Shown one piece after another: positions 37,786-47,510 of a stretch of 64,000 bases of DNA. Positions within the stretch are counted from its first letter, which is position 1. Each line of letters begins with the position of its first letter. The translations under genes and the position numbers were made by a program. A model generated the notes under the pieces. That model ran no database searches, was not told the origin of the DNA, and saw only the letters and a list, made by a program, of their open reading frames with translations. The stretch comes from Calocera cornea HHB12733 (Eukaryota > Basidiomycota > Dacrymycetes > Dacrymycetales > Dacrymycetaceae): NCBI GenBank assembly GCA_001632435.1, contig KV423928.1, positions 216,520-280,519 on the forward strand, read 5' to 3'.

Positions 37786-38930
37786 ATGCCCGCAGCATCG
37801 TTCACGGACAAGCTTGCGCTTGGCGAACCGCAGAGCAAGCCGGCCCGCACCCAGAAGCGCGTCATTGTCACTGGTGGCAGCGGCAAGCTGGGCAAGGAGG
37901 TCGTCATCTACGTACGTCCATCTCTCTGCACCCCACCGCACCACTTCTGTAGCGATGACTGACGCTGTATGGCATAGCTTGTCGACTCCGGGTACATTGT
38001 CGTCAATGTTGACAAGTTCGCTCCCGCAAAGGGCGTCGCCCCCCCGAACGTCAAGTACGTATATGCGGACCTGACGGACATGGGCCAGGTGATGGAGTGC
38101 CTTTCCGAGATCGACAGTGTGCGCATCCTTGCCCTCATTCTCCCTGCTCCATCTCACGTGTCGTTTCAGTCCTACAAGGGCGTCGACGCGGTCGTCCACC
38201 TCGCTGCCATCCCCGCAGCGGGCATGTCCGCCAACTCGCACCTCTTCGGCAACAACGCCATGTCGACGTACAACATCCTCGAGGCCTCGCGCAAGCTGGG
38301 GATCAAGAAGGTCGTGCTCGCGTCGAGCGAGACGCTCATCGGCCTGCCCTTCGACCCACACCACCCGGCCGCGCTGCCCATCACGGAGGAGAGCGAGCGC
38401 AGGCCGGAGAGCGCGTACTCGCTCAGCAAGCTCGTGGGAGAGGTCATGTCGGACCAGTATGCGCGGTGGGACCCGGAGCTCAGCGTCTTCTCCCTGCGGT
38501 TCTCTAATGTGTGTCCGCTTTCACTGCCTTCCCGGTAGCTGTGACTGACCCCTTAGCGCAGGTCATGTCCCGTGAGGACTACGCGCGCTTCCACACCTGG
38601 CAGCACGACCCCTTCCTGCGCAAGTGGAACGCCTGGGGGTACATCGATGCACGCGACGGCGGGCAATGCGTCGAGCTGTGCATCGCCTCTGCGCTCAAGG
38701 GTCACCATGAGTTCCTGGTCGCGAACGAGGAGACGGTCATGGAGGCGCCCTCTGCCGAGCTCTGCAAGGCCGTCTTCCCCAACGTTAAGTACACGCCTGT
38801 GCCCGGGCTCGGGCCGAACCAGACCGTGCTCTCGATTGAGAAGGCGAAGAAGCTGCTCGGGTTCAAGCCCAAGTACAAGTGGACTGAGCAGGTCGCCGAG
38901 GCCGAGAAGTTGCTCGCGGCGCAGAAGTGA
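37786..38930 (+). CDS. NAD-dependent epimerase/dehydratase (extended SDR)
   Basis: Four exons (37786-37911, 37978-38118, 38170-38508, 38562-38930) sum to 325 codons (324 residues). The Rossmann motif VIVTGGSGKLGKEVV (G..G..G) lies near residues 27-40. It is followed by LVDSGYIVVNVDK, with an Asp at the end of strand 2 that favours NAD over NADP. VVHLAAIPAAG comes next, and the catalytic YxxxK is in SAYSLSKLVGE. The C-terminal part reads VPGLGPNQTVLSIEKAKKLL and GFKPKYKW, typical of sugar-nucleotide epimerase-like SDRs. The substrate cannot be read from sequence. A TATA box and codon use rich in G/C third positions suggest strong expression. It is convergent with RRP43, with 91 bases between stops. 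Confidence 0.88.
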
Positions 38931-39021
38931 TAGACCGAGGCCGAGAGCATCAGCCAGTAGTGGGCAGTGGTATTACGGGTGTCACCCAAAGATGTATCAA
39001 TCGTAGAATGAAAAAAGCATG

Positions 39022-40036
39022 TCATGTCCCGTCTAGCACGCCCAGCACCTCCTTCCGCCTCGCCCGAGCCGCCTGCACACACTGCCCAACCACCTTCAAC
39101 CCGTCCACCCCGCCTACGCATGCGGGTCCAGCGAGCTGTACTCGTATTCGGCCCGCGTCGTCCACAGTCACCGTGACGATCGTGTCGAGAAGAGGCTCTT
39201 CGAATGCCGACGGGTCCGCCAGGAGGTGCTGCCTAACGTAACGAGTTAGCTACTTGTGCGCTGTGAATGGAGTCATGCGCACCCGTCGAAGACTCCGAAT
39301 GTGCTTGGTATCGGTAGATTCTTCACTTGCAGAGGCACCCGCTCCTTGCGTGAGCACACGACGCGGCGCTTGTCCTCGTCCCACCGTGCTTTCGGTAATG
39401 TTGCTGCGGTTGCTCATAAGTACGGCCCCACCAGTACGAGAGAGAGAACGTACTGTTTCGTAGTGCGGCGATCATGGCTAGCACTGAGGCGTCGTACGCG
39501 TTCCCGTCGTAGTTTATGCACACGAGGTCGATGTAGAGCACCCATGCCGAGCGGCCGGGCTCGATGCAGAGGTCTTCCAGACTGATCACCTCATTTCTGC
39601 ACAAGCCATCAGACGCATTCCAAAGTCAAAAGATCGCAAGAACAGCCTACTCAATAAGCAGCTCCCACAGCCGCTCGCTCCACACCTGCGCCTCCTCGCC
39701 TGGCGGTCCAGGCTTGAACCTGCTCCCACAAACGGCTGGCAAGTCCAAATTCGGCACCGCCCACCCCCTCCTCTCCGCCCCAGCGTCCGGTTCAGCAAGC
39801 TCAGCTTTCACCCCACACACCACGGTGGTGTCCCCCAGCCTGGCGAGCGCCGACCCGTCAGCGGTGGATATGCTGCCTGTGTGGATCTGGACTGGGCGGA
39901 AGGAGGGCGGTGTGCGGCCTGAGGGGCGGTATGAGGCGGCGAGGAAGCGCTCGAGGTAGGCGCGCGGGTGTATGCGGCTGTAGATCTCCGGGTCGAGCTT
40001 CGTGCTCGATGAGCCGCTCGCTGTCGGGTCCTCCAT
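39022..40036 (-). CDS. RRP43: Exosome subunit Rrp43 (RNase PH fold)
   Basis: Four exons (40036-39651, 39596-39454, 39388-39283, 39232-39022) sum to 282 codons (281 residues), the expected size. Motifs run in order: DPEIYSRIHPRAYLERFLA, SISTADGSALARLGDTTVVC, PNLDLPAVCGSRFKPGPPGE, then across introns ENEVISLEDLCIEPGRSAW, YIDLVCINYDGNAYDAS and STFGVFDGQHLLADPSAFEE. This is the archetypal non-catalytic RNase PH-like subunit pattern of Rrp43/EXOSC8, part of the six-subunit ring of the RNA exosome that processes rRNA and degrades RNA 3' to 5'. Intron 3 uses a GTGCGC donor. It is divergent from PP4C with 319 bases between starts. Confidence 0.9.
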
Positions 40037-40355
40037 CGTCCAGCGGGGAATAATGCACTCTGTTGCTGTTTTGTTGACGGCGCCAGGCGCTCAGGGTCGC
40101 CCAAAATCCCACGACCTCGGAGCCGACAGATAATCCGGACCCACCACGCGGAAGGATTTACTGTCGATCAGGCTTCTCTGATCCGGAGCGGGCGCACTTC
40201 GGCACTTCGCTCTTATTAGGGACCACCAGGGTTACAGCGCATACACGGCACACGACCCCGCTGCCGGGCTTAGACTGCATCAACGCATACATTCCACCAT
40301 CTAGACGCGAGGCTTCGGTACAAAGAGATAAAAGTGATATAGAGAAAGGGCGGAG

Positions 40356-41419
40356 ATGAACGACCTCGATCGGTGCGTGCTCTATCACGTCGTCTGAAGG
40401 GCCTGCGCTGACCATCGTACAGGCAGATCGAGCAGCTCAAGCGGTGCGAGATCCTGCCCGAGCCAGAGGTCCGCCTGCTCTGCCTCAAGGCGCGCGAGCT
40501 GCTCATCGAGGAGGGGAACATCGTCTATGTCGACTCTCCCGCGACCATCTGCGGGGACATCCATGGGCAGTTCTTCGACTTGCTGGAGCTGTTCAAGGTA
40601 GGGCTGTGGTGCCCGGAGACGAAGTATATCTTCATGGGTGCGTGATCTACTGTCAAGGGTAGCATGCAGGCTGACGTATCACAGGGGACTTTGTCGACCG
40701 CGGCTTCTACAGCGTCGAGACGTTTCTCCTGCTGCTCGCGTTCAAAGTGCGCTACCCGGACCGCATCACCCTAATCCGAGGGAACCACGAGTCGCGGCAG
40801 ATCACCCAAGTGTACGGCTTCTACGACGAGTGCACGCGCAAGTACGGGTCCGCGACGGTCTGGCGCTACTGCTGCGACGTGTTCGACTACCTCGCCCTGG
40901 GCGCGGTGGTGGACGGGCGCGTGTTCTGCGTGCACGGTGGGCTGTCTCCCAGCATCCAGTACCTCGACACGATCCGCTCGATCGACCGCAAGATGGAGGT
41001 TCCGCACGACGGGGGAATGTGCGACCTACTCTGGAGCGACCCGGACGAGATCCCCGGCTGGGGCCTCTCCCCGCGCGGCGCGGGCTTCCTCTTTGGGGCG
41101 GACGTCGTTCGCACCTTCTGCCATAGCAACGACCTCGATCTAATAGCGAGGGCGCATCAGCTCGCCATGGAGGGGTACAAGCTCATGTTCGACAGGCGCA
41201 TCGTCACCGTGTGGAGCGCGCCGAACTACTGCTACCGGTGCGCCTTCCTCTTACCCTCTTTTCAGTACAAATGCTGATTGTATGCCCAGGTGCGGCAACG
41301 TCGCCTCCATCCTGGAGCTAGACGAGGACCTTAGGCAGGAGTACAAGGTGTTCCACCACGCCCCGCCCGACCCGCGGTCCGTGCCCGTTAAGCGCCCCCC
41401 CGCCGAGTATTTCTTATAA
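40356..41419 (+). CDS. PPP4C: Serine/threonine phosphatase PP4 catalytic subunit
   Basis: Four exons (40356-40372, 40423-40637, 40685-41237, 41290-41419) give 304 residues; the first exon is only 17 bases. Metallophosphatase motifs are all present: [56 protein letters not shown] and [20 protein letters not shown]. The N-terminus [17 protein letters not shown] and the C-terminus PPAEYFL match PP4 rather than PP2A (TPDYFL) or PP6. PP4 acts in the DNA-damage response, centrosome/microtubule function and nutrient signalling. The C-terminal Leu is the known site of carboxymethylation in this group. Introns 1 and 2 use GTGCGT donors and intron 3 GTGCGC. Confidence 0.95.
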
Positions 41420-41614
41420 CCCCGGTCTGTGCATATATGCACATATATGTTTATGGTGTATTTGCAAGGTGCTGTGTTGCTATGGGTCACTGTATGGTAG
41501 CTGTTATGAAGGGTGTGTGGGTCGTTGAGGGTGATGGTGGTGATGATGGTCGGACTATATGCCCTGCACTGTATTCTACTTCTACGCATCATTACGAATT
41601 AGTCCTTACAGTAA

Positions 41615-42506
41615 TCATTTTTGCACCAGCTCTACCTCCCTCATCTTGACCGCATCTGGAGTAACAGGCGACTTCCCCGGCCCATAAACCACCTCGCACC
41701 GCCGCTCAAACGCATCCACCATCATCCCGCTCACTTTCTCGAAGAACGCGCCGGCGAGCGCGGCGTGCAGCGGGTTGAGGAAGCTGTACTCGAGATCGAG
41801 GGTGAGGAGCGTCGGCCCTGCCTGCTCCTTCGCGCCGGTCGAGCTGGGCTGCTCCCCGGGTGCGGGGACAGGCTCGAACCTCCAAGTAGTGACGAGCGTC
41901 TTGAACATGGGGTTGTCTCCGCCGATCGCGCTCGCCTGGACGCTCCTGAAGGGCCGGGCGAGGACGCGGGAGGTGTACCGCTCGCGCACGCCGAGGAATC
42001 CGATCTCGAGCTCGGCCTGCGTTTCGAGCTCGGTCTCTTGCTGTGTGTCTGCGGCTGGCGCTGAGGGCGCGGGAGAGGAGGCGGTTGATGTGCCGGAGCT
42101 GGGTGGGGTGGGAGTGGGAGTGGGGGATGAGGAGGAGGGGACGGAGCGCTCCACGGGCCCGGAGAGGATGCGGGCGCCCTTGCAGTAGGGGATGAACTGC
42201 GGATAGCTCAGGATGTCCGTGACGATCCCATAGAGCTGTTTCTGGCCATATCTTTCCGCACAGCTCATCAGCTCATTCGGGGCAGGAGGAGAGAGGGAGA
42301 GCCGCGCACGGGAGGACCTTGCGCTCATGGTACCGCGTCACCTCGTCCTCGGCTTCCTTGCCCGCGCTGCCGGCGGCGGCGACGGCGTTGACGAACGAGG
42401 AGAGCGGGGGGATGAACGTCCGCCGGTGTGCTACGGCCGCATGCGGGCGCTGTGGCCGTAGGTGGGGGCGGGGGAGGGCGCGCAGAGGGCGCAGGAGAGA
42501 GGTCAT
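41615..42506 (-). CDS. COQ10: Coenzyme Q-binding protein COQ10 (START-like)
   Basis: Exon 1 is 42506-42310, the intron 42252-42309 (donor GTGCGC), and exon 2 is 42251-41615, giving 277 residues. The N-terminus (MTSLLRPLRALPRPHLRPQR) is Arg/Leu-rich without acidic residues, a likely mitochondrial targeting sequence. Across the intron comes YHERKVLPYGQKQLYGIVTD and YPQFIPYCKGARIL, the START/polyketide-cyclase fold opening. Then LEIGFLGVRERYTSRVLARP and LDLEYSFLNPLHAALAGAFF, and ending VSGMMVDAFERRCEVVYG. A Ser/Thr/Pro-rich insert (about residues 120-150) interrupts the fold. Coq10 binds ubiquinone and is needed for its use in the respiratory chain. It is convergent with PP4C. Confidence 0.9.
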
Positions 42507-43647
42507 CGGCTTGCTGCCTCGTTCTAGCCGGTCTAGGGCGCGGTCAGGTTCGAACACGGTGCAATTACAGCCGCGGTCAGGGCTCGCTCTGCGCGTTGCG
42601 CGCCACTGGCCGTGAGAAGCGAAGCGGGTTCTATGATCTCGCGGCGGTGCCAAAAGCAGGCTCGCTTCCGGGGATCAGGCGCATCATCCTCCGAAGCACG
42701 GTGCCAGCGCACGCGCTTCGAATCGCGCCCGCGAAGTGTGCGTGTGCGCCCTTCCCCTTCTCATGCTCCGGATCAATTCAATCCCCTTCTCAACTCAATT
42801 GGAGCACACCAATTCAGTTCTCGCCGCTGGCGCTGGCCTGACGCCCGGTCACGCCGCTGCCCCGCAGCTGATGAGCGACCGCGGTTATTACAGTACTACT
42901 GCACTTATTCCGCCCGGCGCATACAGTCGAGTCCTCATGTACATAGAGCGGGAAAGCGAACTGCCTGGGAAGCACGTCGTGAGGCGATGCGAACGGGGAA
43001 GCCAAGCCCGCTTCTGCTATCGGTATCGGGAACGGCAGCCCGTGCCCGTGCCCGCTCGTGCGGTGTGTCAGTCACTAGTGTGGCCCGGAGCCGCGCAGCG
43101 CAGCGCGGAAACGAGCGCGATTTGAGGGGCTCCAGCGCCGACGGGGCTATCGAGATACCGGTCTGCGCGGTCCGGGGGGTCGGGAACGGGAACGTCCCGT
43201 GCGACGGGGGGTCATCCCGAGTGTGTGCGCAGGACGGGGGGAGGCTTGGCCAGGAACACTCCGCGCGCGATGCGTGATGCGTCCAGCGTGCGTGCGTGCG
43301 TGCGGGTCGGGCACGGGCATGGGCGTCATCATCCCATCGGGCAGGGCATTGTCAATTTGTGACATTGTCTTTGTAGCTAACGTGCGCGGGGGTGGGCATC
43401 AGTAGTGTGGAAAGGTATCGTCAGCGCCGGGTAAGGTAAAGGGGGATGGATGGGTGGGTACGGGGTCAAGGGCAGCGGGTCTGTTGGGAATAATGTAAGT
43501 TACGCTCGGCTCGGCTCCCAGGACCATGTTCCCGGGCTCCCACGCGCCCCAGGCGTCTGCTCCGCGCGGCACCGCGCGGCGCGTGCAGCTCCACCTGGCA
43601 CGAGCCCGTCGTCGGCCGGATGGGGCGAGCCGGCGAGCGCAGTGTGC
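42507..43647. other. GC-rich intergenic, nothing recognised
   Basis: This lies between the COQ10 start and the 3' end of the endonuclease-like gene. Its open frames are compositional. A (CGTG)n run sits near 43291-43305. Confidence 0.4.
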
Positions 43648-44769
43648 TCAGCGCGTCCTCGCCCGCTTCCCGGGCCCCGGGCCCGGCCCCCGCGCCTGCT
43701 CCTGCTCCTGCTCCTGCTCCTGCGGGCCCACGAGGAGCCGTACGCTGAGGGCGAGGTGGCTGCTGGGCCACACGCGCAGCAGCCTGTCCATGCCGTCGAC
43801 AAAGTTCTCCCCGTTGTACCCCTGCCTGAGCGGGTGGGTGCCCAGGAGCTCGACGGGCGCCGCGCCCGTCAGCCACGCCCCGCGCGCGAGGACAAGATCC
43901 TGCCGCCTCCGCGCGGCTGGCCCGGGGAGAGCGAAGACGGCGAGCTGCATGCCCCAGGCGCCAAAGGTCGCGCCGTCGAGGCCGTCGCCGCGGGCCGCGC
44001 GCCAGACGTCGACGAAGCCGGCCTCGTAGAACGGCTGGGCCTCGTCCGGGTGGCCCACACTGAGATCCGCGAGCAGCAGCGCGTTCCCGCCCTGGGCTCG
44101 GCCGAGCGCGCCCCCGGGCTGCGTGACGGCGCGGAACTGCACCTGCCTGTTGCCCCGCGCGTACTCGGCGTCCTCCGGCCGGCCGCCCGCGGGGGTCGCC
44201 TCGAACTGCCCGGTCGCAAGGGAGATCCAGGGCCGGCCGGCGGCGTCGCACAGGTCGACGCCGAGGAGGTTCGAGTAGTCCCTGCTCTCCATGGGGCAGT
44301 ACCAGAGGAGGACCTGGGGCACGCCCTGGATGAGCCTGCGCCGGAGGAGGAGGACGCTGCCGAAGGGGGCGTCCGAGTCGAACATCTTTGCGCTCTGCTC
44401 CTCGATGGTGCTGAGGACGTACTCTGTGCGGACAAAGGCGCTCTCGTGCAGGACGTCCCAGAAGCCGCGGCCCCTGTACCCGGGCGCCCCGGCGTCGTCC
44501 TCCTGGGCGGTGGAGACCTCCTGGAGGCCTGCGACGTCCGGGCCGAGCGCGGTGAGCTGGGAGAGGACGTTGTGGGCGCGGGCGACGGCGAAGGCCGGGT
44601 CGCACGAGACGTTCCAGGTGAGCACGGAGAGGGCGCGCATGGCCGGCGGGGGCCAGGCCCAGACGTGGCCCGGCGGCTGGGGCGGCCGCTCCCAGGGGAC
44701 CCACTCGCGCTGCTGCTGCGAGTAGGTGTAGAGCGTCCCTCTGACGAGCGGAGAGCCACCCTCTGCCAT
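43648..44769 (-). CDS. Endonuclease/exonuclease/phosphatase-fold protein, TDP2-like, altered active site
   Basis: A single exon of 373 residues from the ATG at 44769. The fold motifs appear in order: LSVLTWNVSCDP (strand with the catalytic Asn), VAGLQEVSTAQEDD (catalytic Glu), then VPQVLLWYCPMESRD, GNALLLADLSVGHPDEAQPF (the slot of the GD.N motif) and VWPSSHLALSVRLLV (the slot of the SDH motif). The order and the AGFVDVWRAARGDG block after the third motif resemble the tyrosyl-DNA phosphodiesterase 2 branch. Asn of GD.N is Ser, and Asp of SDH is Ser, so metal-dependent catalysis is doubtful. The C-terminus has an EQ repeat and a basic, low-complexity tail. The gene is very GC-rich at third codon positions. 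Confidence 0.72.
   Translation of the reverse strand: MAEGGSPLVRGTLYTYSQQQREWVPWERPPQPPGHVWAWPPPAMRALSVLTWNVSCDPAFAVARAHNVLSQLTALGPDVAGLQEVSTAQEDDAGAPGYRGRGFWDVLHESAFVRTEYVLSTIEEQSAKMFDSDAPFGSVLLLRRRLIQGVPQVLLWYCPMESRDYSNLLGVDLCDAAGRPWISLATGQFEATPAGGRPEDAEYARGNRQVQFRAVTQPGGALGRAQGGNALLLADLSVGHPDEAQPFYEAGFVDVWRAARGDGLDGATFGAWGMQLAVFALPGPAARRRQDLVLARGAWLTGAAPVELLGTHPLRQGYNGENFVDGMDRLLRVWPSSHLALSVRLLVGPQEQEQEQEQARGPGPGPGKRARTR
43694..43723. repeat. CTCCTG hexamer repeat inside a coding region
   Basis: Five tandem copies. On the minus strand they encode the QEQEQEQEQ run near the end of the endonuclease-like protein. Confidence 0.8.
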
Positions 44770-44840
44770 TCTTTTGTTTTGTATTGTATTGTTCTGTTGT
44801 GTTCTGTCTTGTTTCGAGTCTGTTCTGCTCTGTCCTGTCG
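44770..44840 (-). promoter_or_regulatory. A/C-rich leader upstream of the endonuclease-like gene
   Basis: Reading the minus strand, about 70 bases before the ATG are almost free of T and built from ACA/GAACA-type repeats ending in CAAAACAAAAGA. Such unstructured leaders are associated with efficient initiation; that role is inferred. The transcription start is not visible. Confidence 0.4.
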
Positions 44841-45032
44841 TTCGCGCTCGGTGGATGGAATCGATTCTGGCTCGGGGTATAGATCTGGGCTGGGGTTGGG
44901 TACGGTGGCCTGTCGCCGGTGTGCGGTGTGGCTGCCTGTGTGGGATGCGCGCTGGTGTGCGAGTGTGTCGGTGTGTGGAGGTGGGATGTGCGCTCCAAGC
45001 GGGATTAGGTGCGGTGCGGTGCTGGGTGCTGC

Positions 45033-45052
45033 GGTGTGTGTGTGTGTGTGTG
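45033..45052. repeat. (GT)10 microsatellite
   Basis: A run of alternating G and T directly followed by GATGTTCTG. Confidence 0.85.
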
Positions 45053-45743
45053 ATGTTCTGTGAGTGCGGCCGGGAGGAGGCGCGTCACGTGCCGGCCGCC
45101 CGTTCAAGTGTGCCCGGTTTCCCGCAGCCTGTGCGGGGGGAGCAGCTCGATGCGGCGGGGCGGACTCGATCGTGTGCCTGCGCGGGGCGGGGCGGTGGGC
45201 GCTCGAATCGGCGAGAGGGCGAGCAAGGGAGGGAGGGAGCGAGCAAGGTCAGGGCGCGAGTGGGGCGGCATGTGCTGAGCCTGGGCGAGGCTCGCATACT
45301 AATACCCGCCGAGTGCGATCTGGATCGGAGGAAAACAGCAGCAGCACCACTGGGCCGTCCAGATAATCGTCTCCAGGCGCCGACTCCCAGCCTGGCGGGG
45401 GGGGGGAAGAGTGGCAAAGGAAGGCAAGGGAAGAGAAGCACCCGCCTCGGCGCCACAGCCGGCCAATCACACGCCCCGCTGCCCGCGCCACGCGCCCTGA
45501 CCTTGCGCACGGGGCGACTCGCCCGTGCCCAAACCGGCCGGATGCCGAGCTGAGTTGGCCCCCACCCGCACGGGCACCCTCCCTCCCCTTCTCGGCCACA
45601 CTTGCCCATCAACAACAGCCCCTTCCTTCCACACACCCGCGTTCTGCCCCCCACTCATGCGCTGCAGCGCTCGCTGCAGGGCGACCATTGTCCCAGGCAG
45701 GAGGACAGCTCCCTCCCTCCCTCCCTCCACTCCCGCCACGGTG

Positions 45744-45761
45744 CTCATCATCATCATCATC
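45744..45761. repeat. (CAT)n microsatellite
   Basis: About six CAT units, preceded by a CTCC tetramer run at about 45711-45728. Confidence 0.8.
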
Positions 45762-46561
45762 CATCACCCACCCCTCCGTCTCCTCGGCACCGGCACGCAG
45801 CATCGCCTCGCCTTCGCACCCTTCCCCCTTCCCCTGCCCTTCCCAGCACATTCCCCTTCCAGCCCGGGCGAGCTTCCACCTCCCATCGCGCCGCCCGCCA
45901 GAACCAGAGATAGAGATAGATGAGATCGGCCCTCCCTGCGACGTGGGCACGCGCTCGCGCTCGCGCCCGCCGAGGCCTACCCCGGACCACGGTGCACGCT
46001 GTGTCCCGTCAGCGCCTGCACGGGCCAGCCAGGCCGTGCACACTCGCTCGCTCGCTCGCTTCCCTCCGCCCTGGCAAGGGACAACCTTGTGCAGCCATCG
46101 GCCATCGGCCATCAGCGTCGGCCGGGTGTTGGGAGCACAGGCTGCCACGCCCTGCTTGCCCGCCGAGCCCGAGCCGAGCCCAAACCGGACGCGGGGAAGT
46201 GCCGGCGCCCGCTCCAGGCAGCACCAGTGAGCGCACGCAGAACTTGCCGTACGTATGCACTGAGCGAGGCGGGGGCGCTTCCCCAGCCAGGCAAGGCAGA
46301 CAAAGGACCGCTCGCAGGCCGTGTCTTTCTTTGTTCCTGTTCCTGCTCGGGCCAGTGCCCTCGACTCGAGCACCTATGGCGGCCTACAGACCCTTAACAT
46401 AGCACAGCACGACCACGGCAGCAGCGGGAAGCCACCCGAAGCCTGCATGCACTGTGCAGAGCCCCGGTGCGCGCCTGCCACAAAAGGCGCCTCGCCGAGC
46501 GTACTTGTTGTCGGGTCGTGCGGAAGACTCCCGGGCCTTTCCTGCCGAGCAGCGGTTGTTC

Positions 46562-46612
46562 GCTGTTGTTGCTGTCGTCGTCGTCATCGTCGTCGTCGTT
46601 GTTGTTGTTGTT
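46562..46612. repeat. GTT/GTC trinucleotide tract
   Basis: About 50 bases of GTT and GTC units with a single ATC interruption. The gradual change from GTC to GTT units suggests slippage with point mutation. Confidence 0.85.
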
Positions 46613-47067
46613 ACGCAACTCTGCAACACTCCGGCGCACGGAGACCCCCGCTCGTATACACCCACGGTAATATGTACCGAAAATACCCACAGTCACACTA
46701 GCCCGGGTGACTCACACCCATAAAAGGCCTCCTACCCACCCCTTAGCCCAACGCAACCCGCGCCGTCGATCACCGCGGCGCCCATAGACGGCCGATGGTC
46801 CCCACGGCCAGCTTCCGACTCGCTTTCGCCCAAGTGGCAGATCTTCCTGCGCCTTCTCGCCTCCTGAGCTACCGCGAACCGGAGCCCCCAGCGCCTGCGC
46901 TTCGCAACTTCGCGCATACAGCAGCAGCCGCCTTCCCGAACTCCCGAACGACCTAGGTCCGGCCGAAGCCCCGCGCTCACCCACCGCATGGCCCGCATCT
47001 TCTCGCGCACGCTGATGCGCCCGACATGGAATGCGCACCCTCGCGCAGCCGCCTGGCTGATGACCGC

Positions 47068-47094
47068 TGATGGATGATGGATGATGGATGATGG
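47068..47094. repeat. GGATGAT heptamer repeat
   Basis: Three tandem heptamers (TGGATGATGGATGATGGATG and onward) near the 3' side of the intergenic stretch. Confidence 0.75.
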
Positions 47095-47510
47095 TGCTGA
47101 TGATCGATCTCCACCCTGATCAATAGACGGATCGCGCCGATCCCATCCAGGCTGGTTCGTTGCCTCCGCTGCCTGCCTGCAGGCCGTGACGCGCGACGAG
47201 CGACCTGCGAGGTACAGCACGGATACGGGAGTGTACTGTACTACCGTAATTCAAATGACAGCTCCGTTTGCGCGGCACAGGCACGGGCAATGATCCAATC
47301 ATGGGCAGCATATTCCGCACCGGCGAGAATTCCCTGCCTCGGCGAAATTGCAGATTAGGGGAGAGAGAAGCTCGGGCGAAAGCCCGGACGCCTGGACACC
47401 TGAATTTGCTCGTTATAGTCATTACATGGTTGCGTGCGTGCTCGGTATCGGTGCTATGCTATGCTAGAAATGCTACAATTCATGAAATCCCCCTCCCCGT
47501 CCCGCAGACG

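Larger units (their letters stand above)
44841..47510. other. 2.7-kb GC-rich, microsatellite-rich intergenic stretch
   Basis: No gene is supported between the endonuclease-like gene and NUP188. Open frames are long on both strands but are due to high GC. Several simple repeats are present (GT, CAT, CTCC, CTCG, GTC/GTT, GGATGAT). The part around 46.7-47.1 kb could hold a leader or a non-coding transcript but shows no sequence evidence for one. Confidence 0.4.

Noticed and set aside
43450..45063. Very long plus-strand open frame opposite the endonuclease-like gene
   Set aside because: It is an antisense shadow caused by extreme third-position GC of the minus-strand gene. The minus strand carries the fold motifs and the plus strand has none.
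45613..47220. Search for CRISPR-like or phage-like arrays in the repeat-rich stretch
   Set aside because: The repeats are simple microsatellites without spacers, and the window is eukaryotic.
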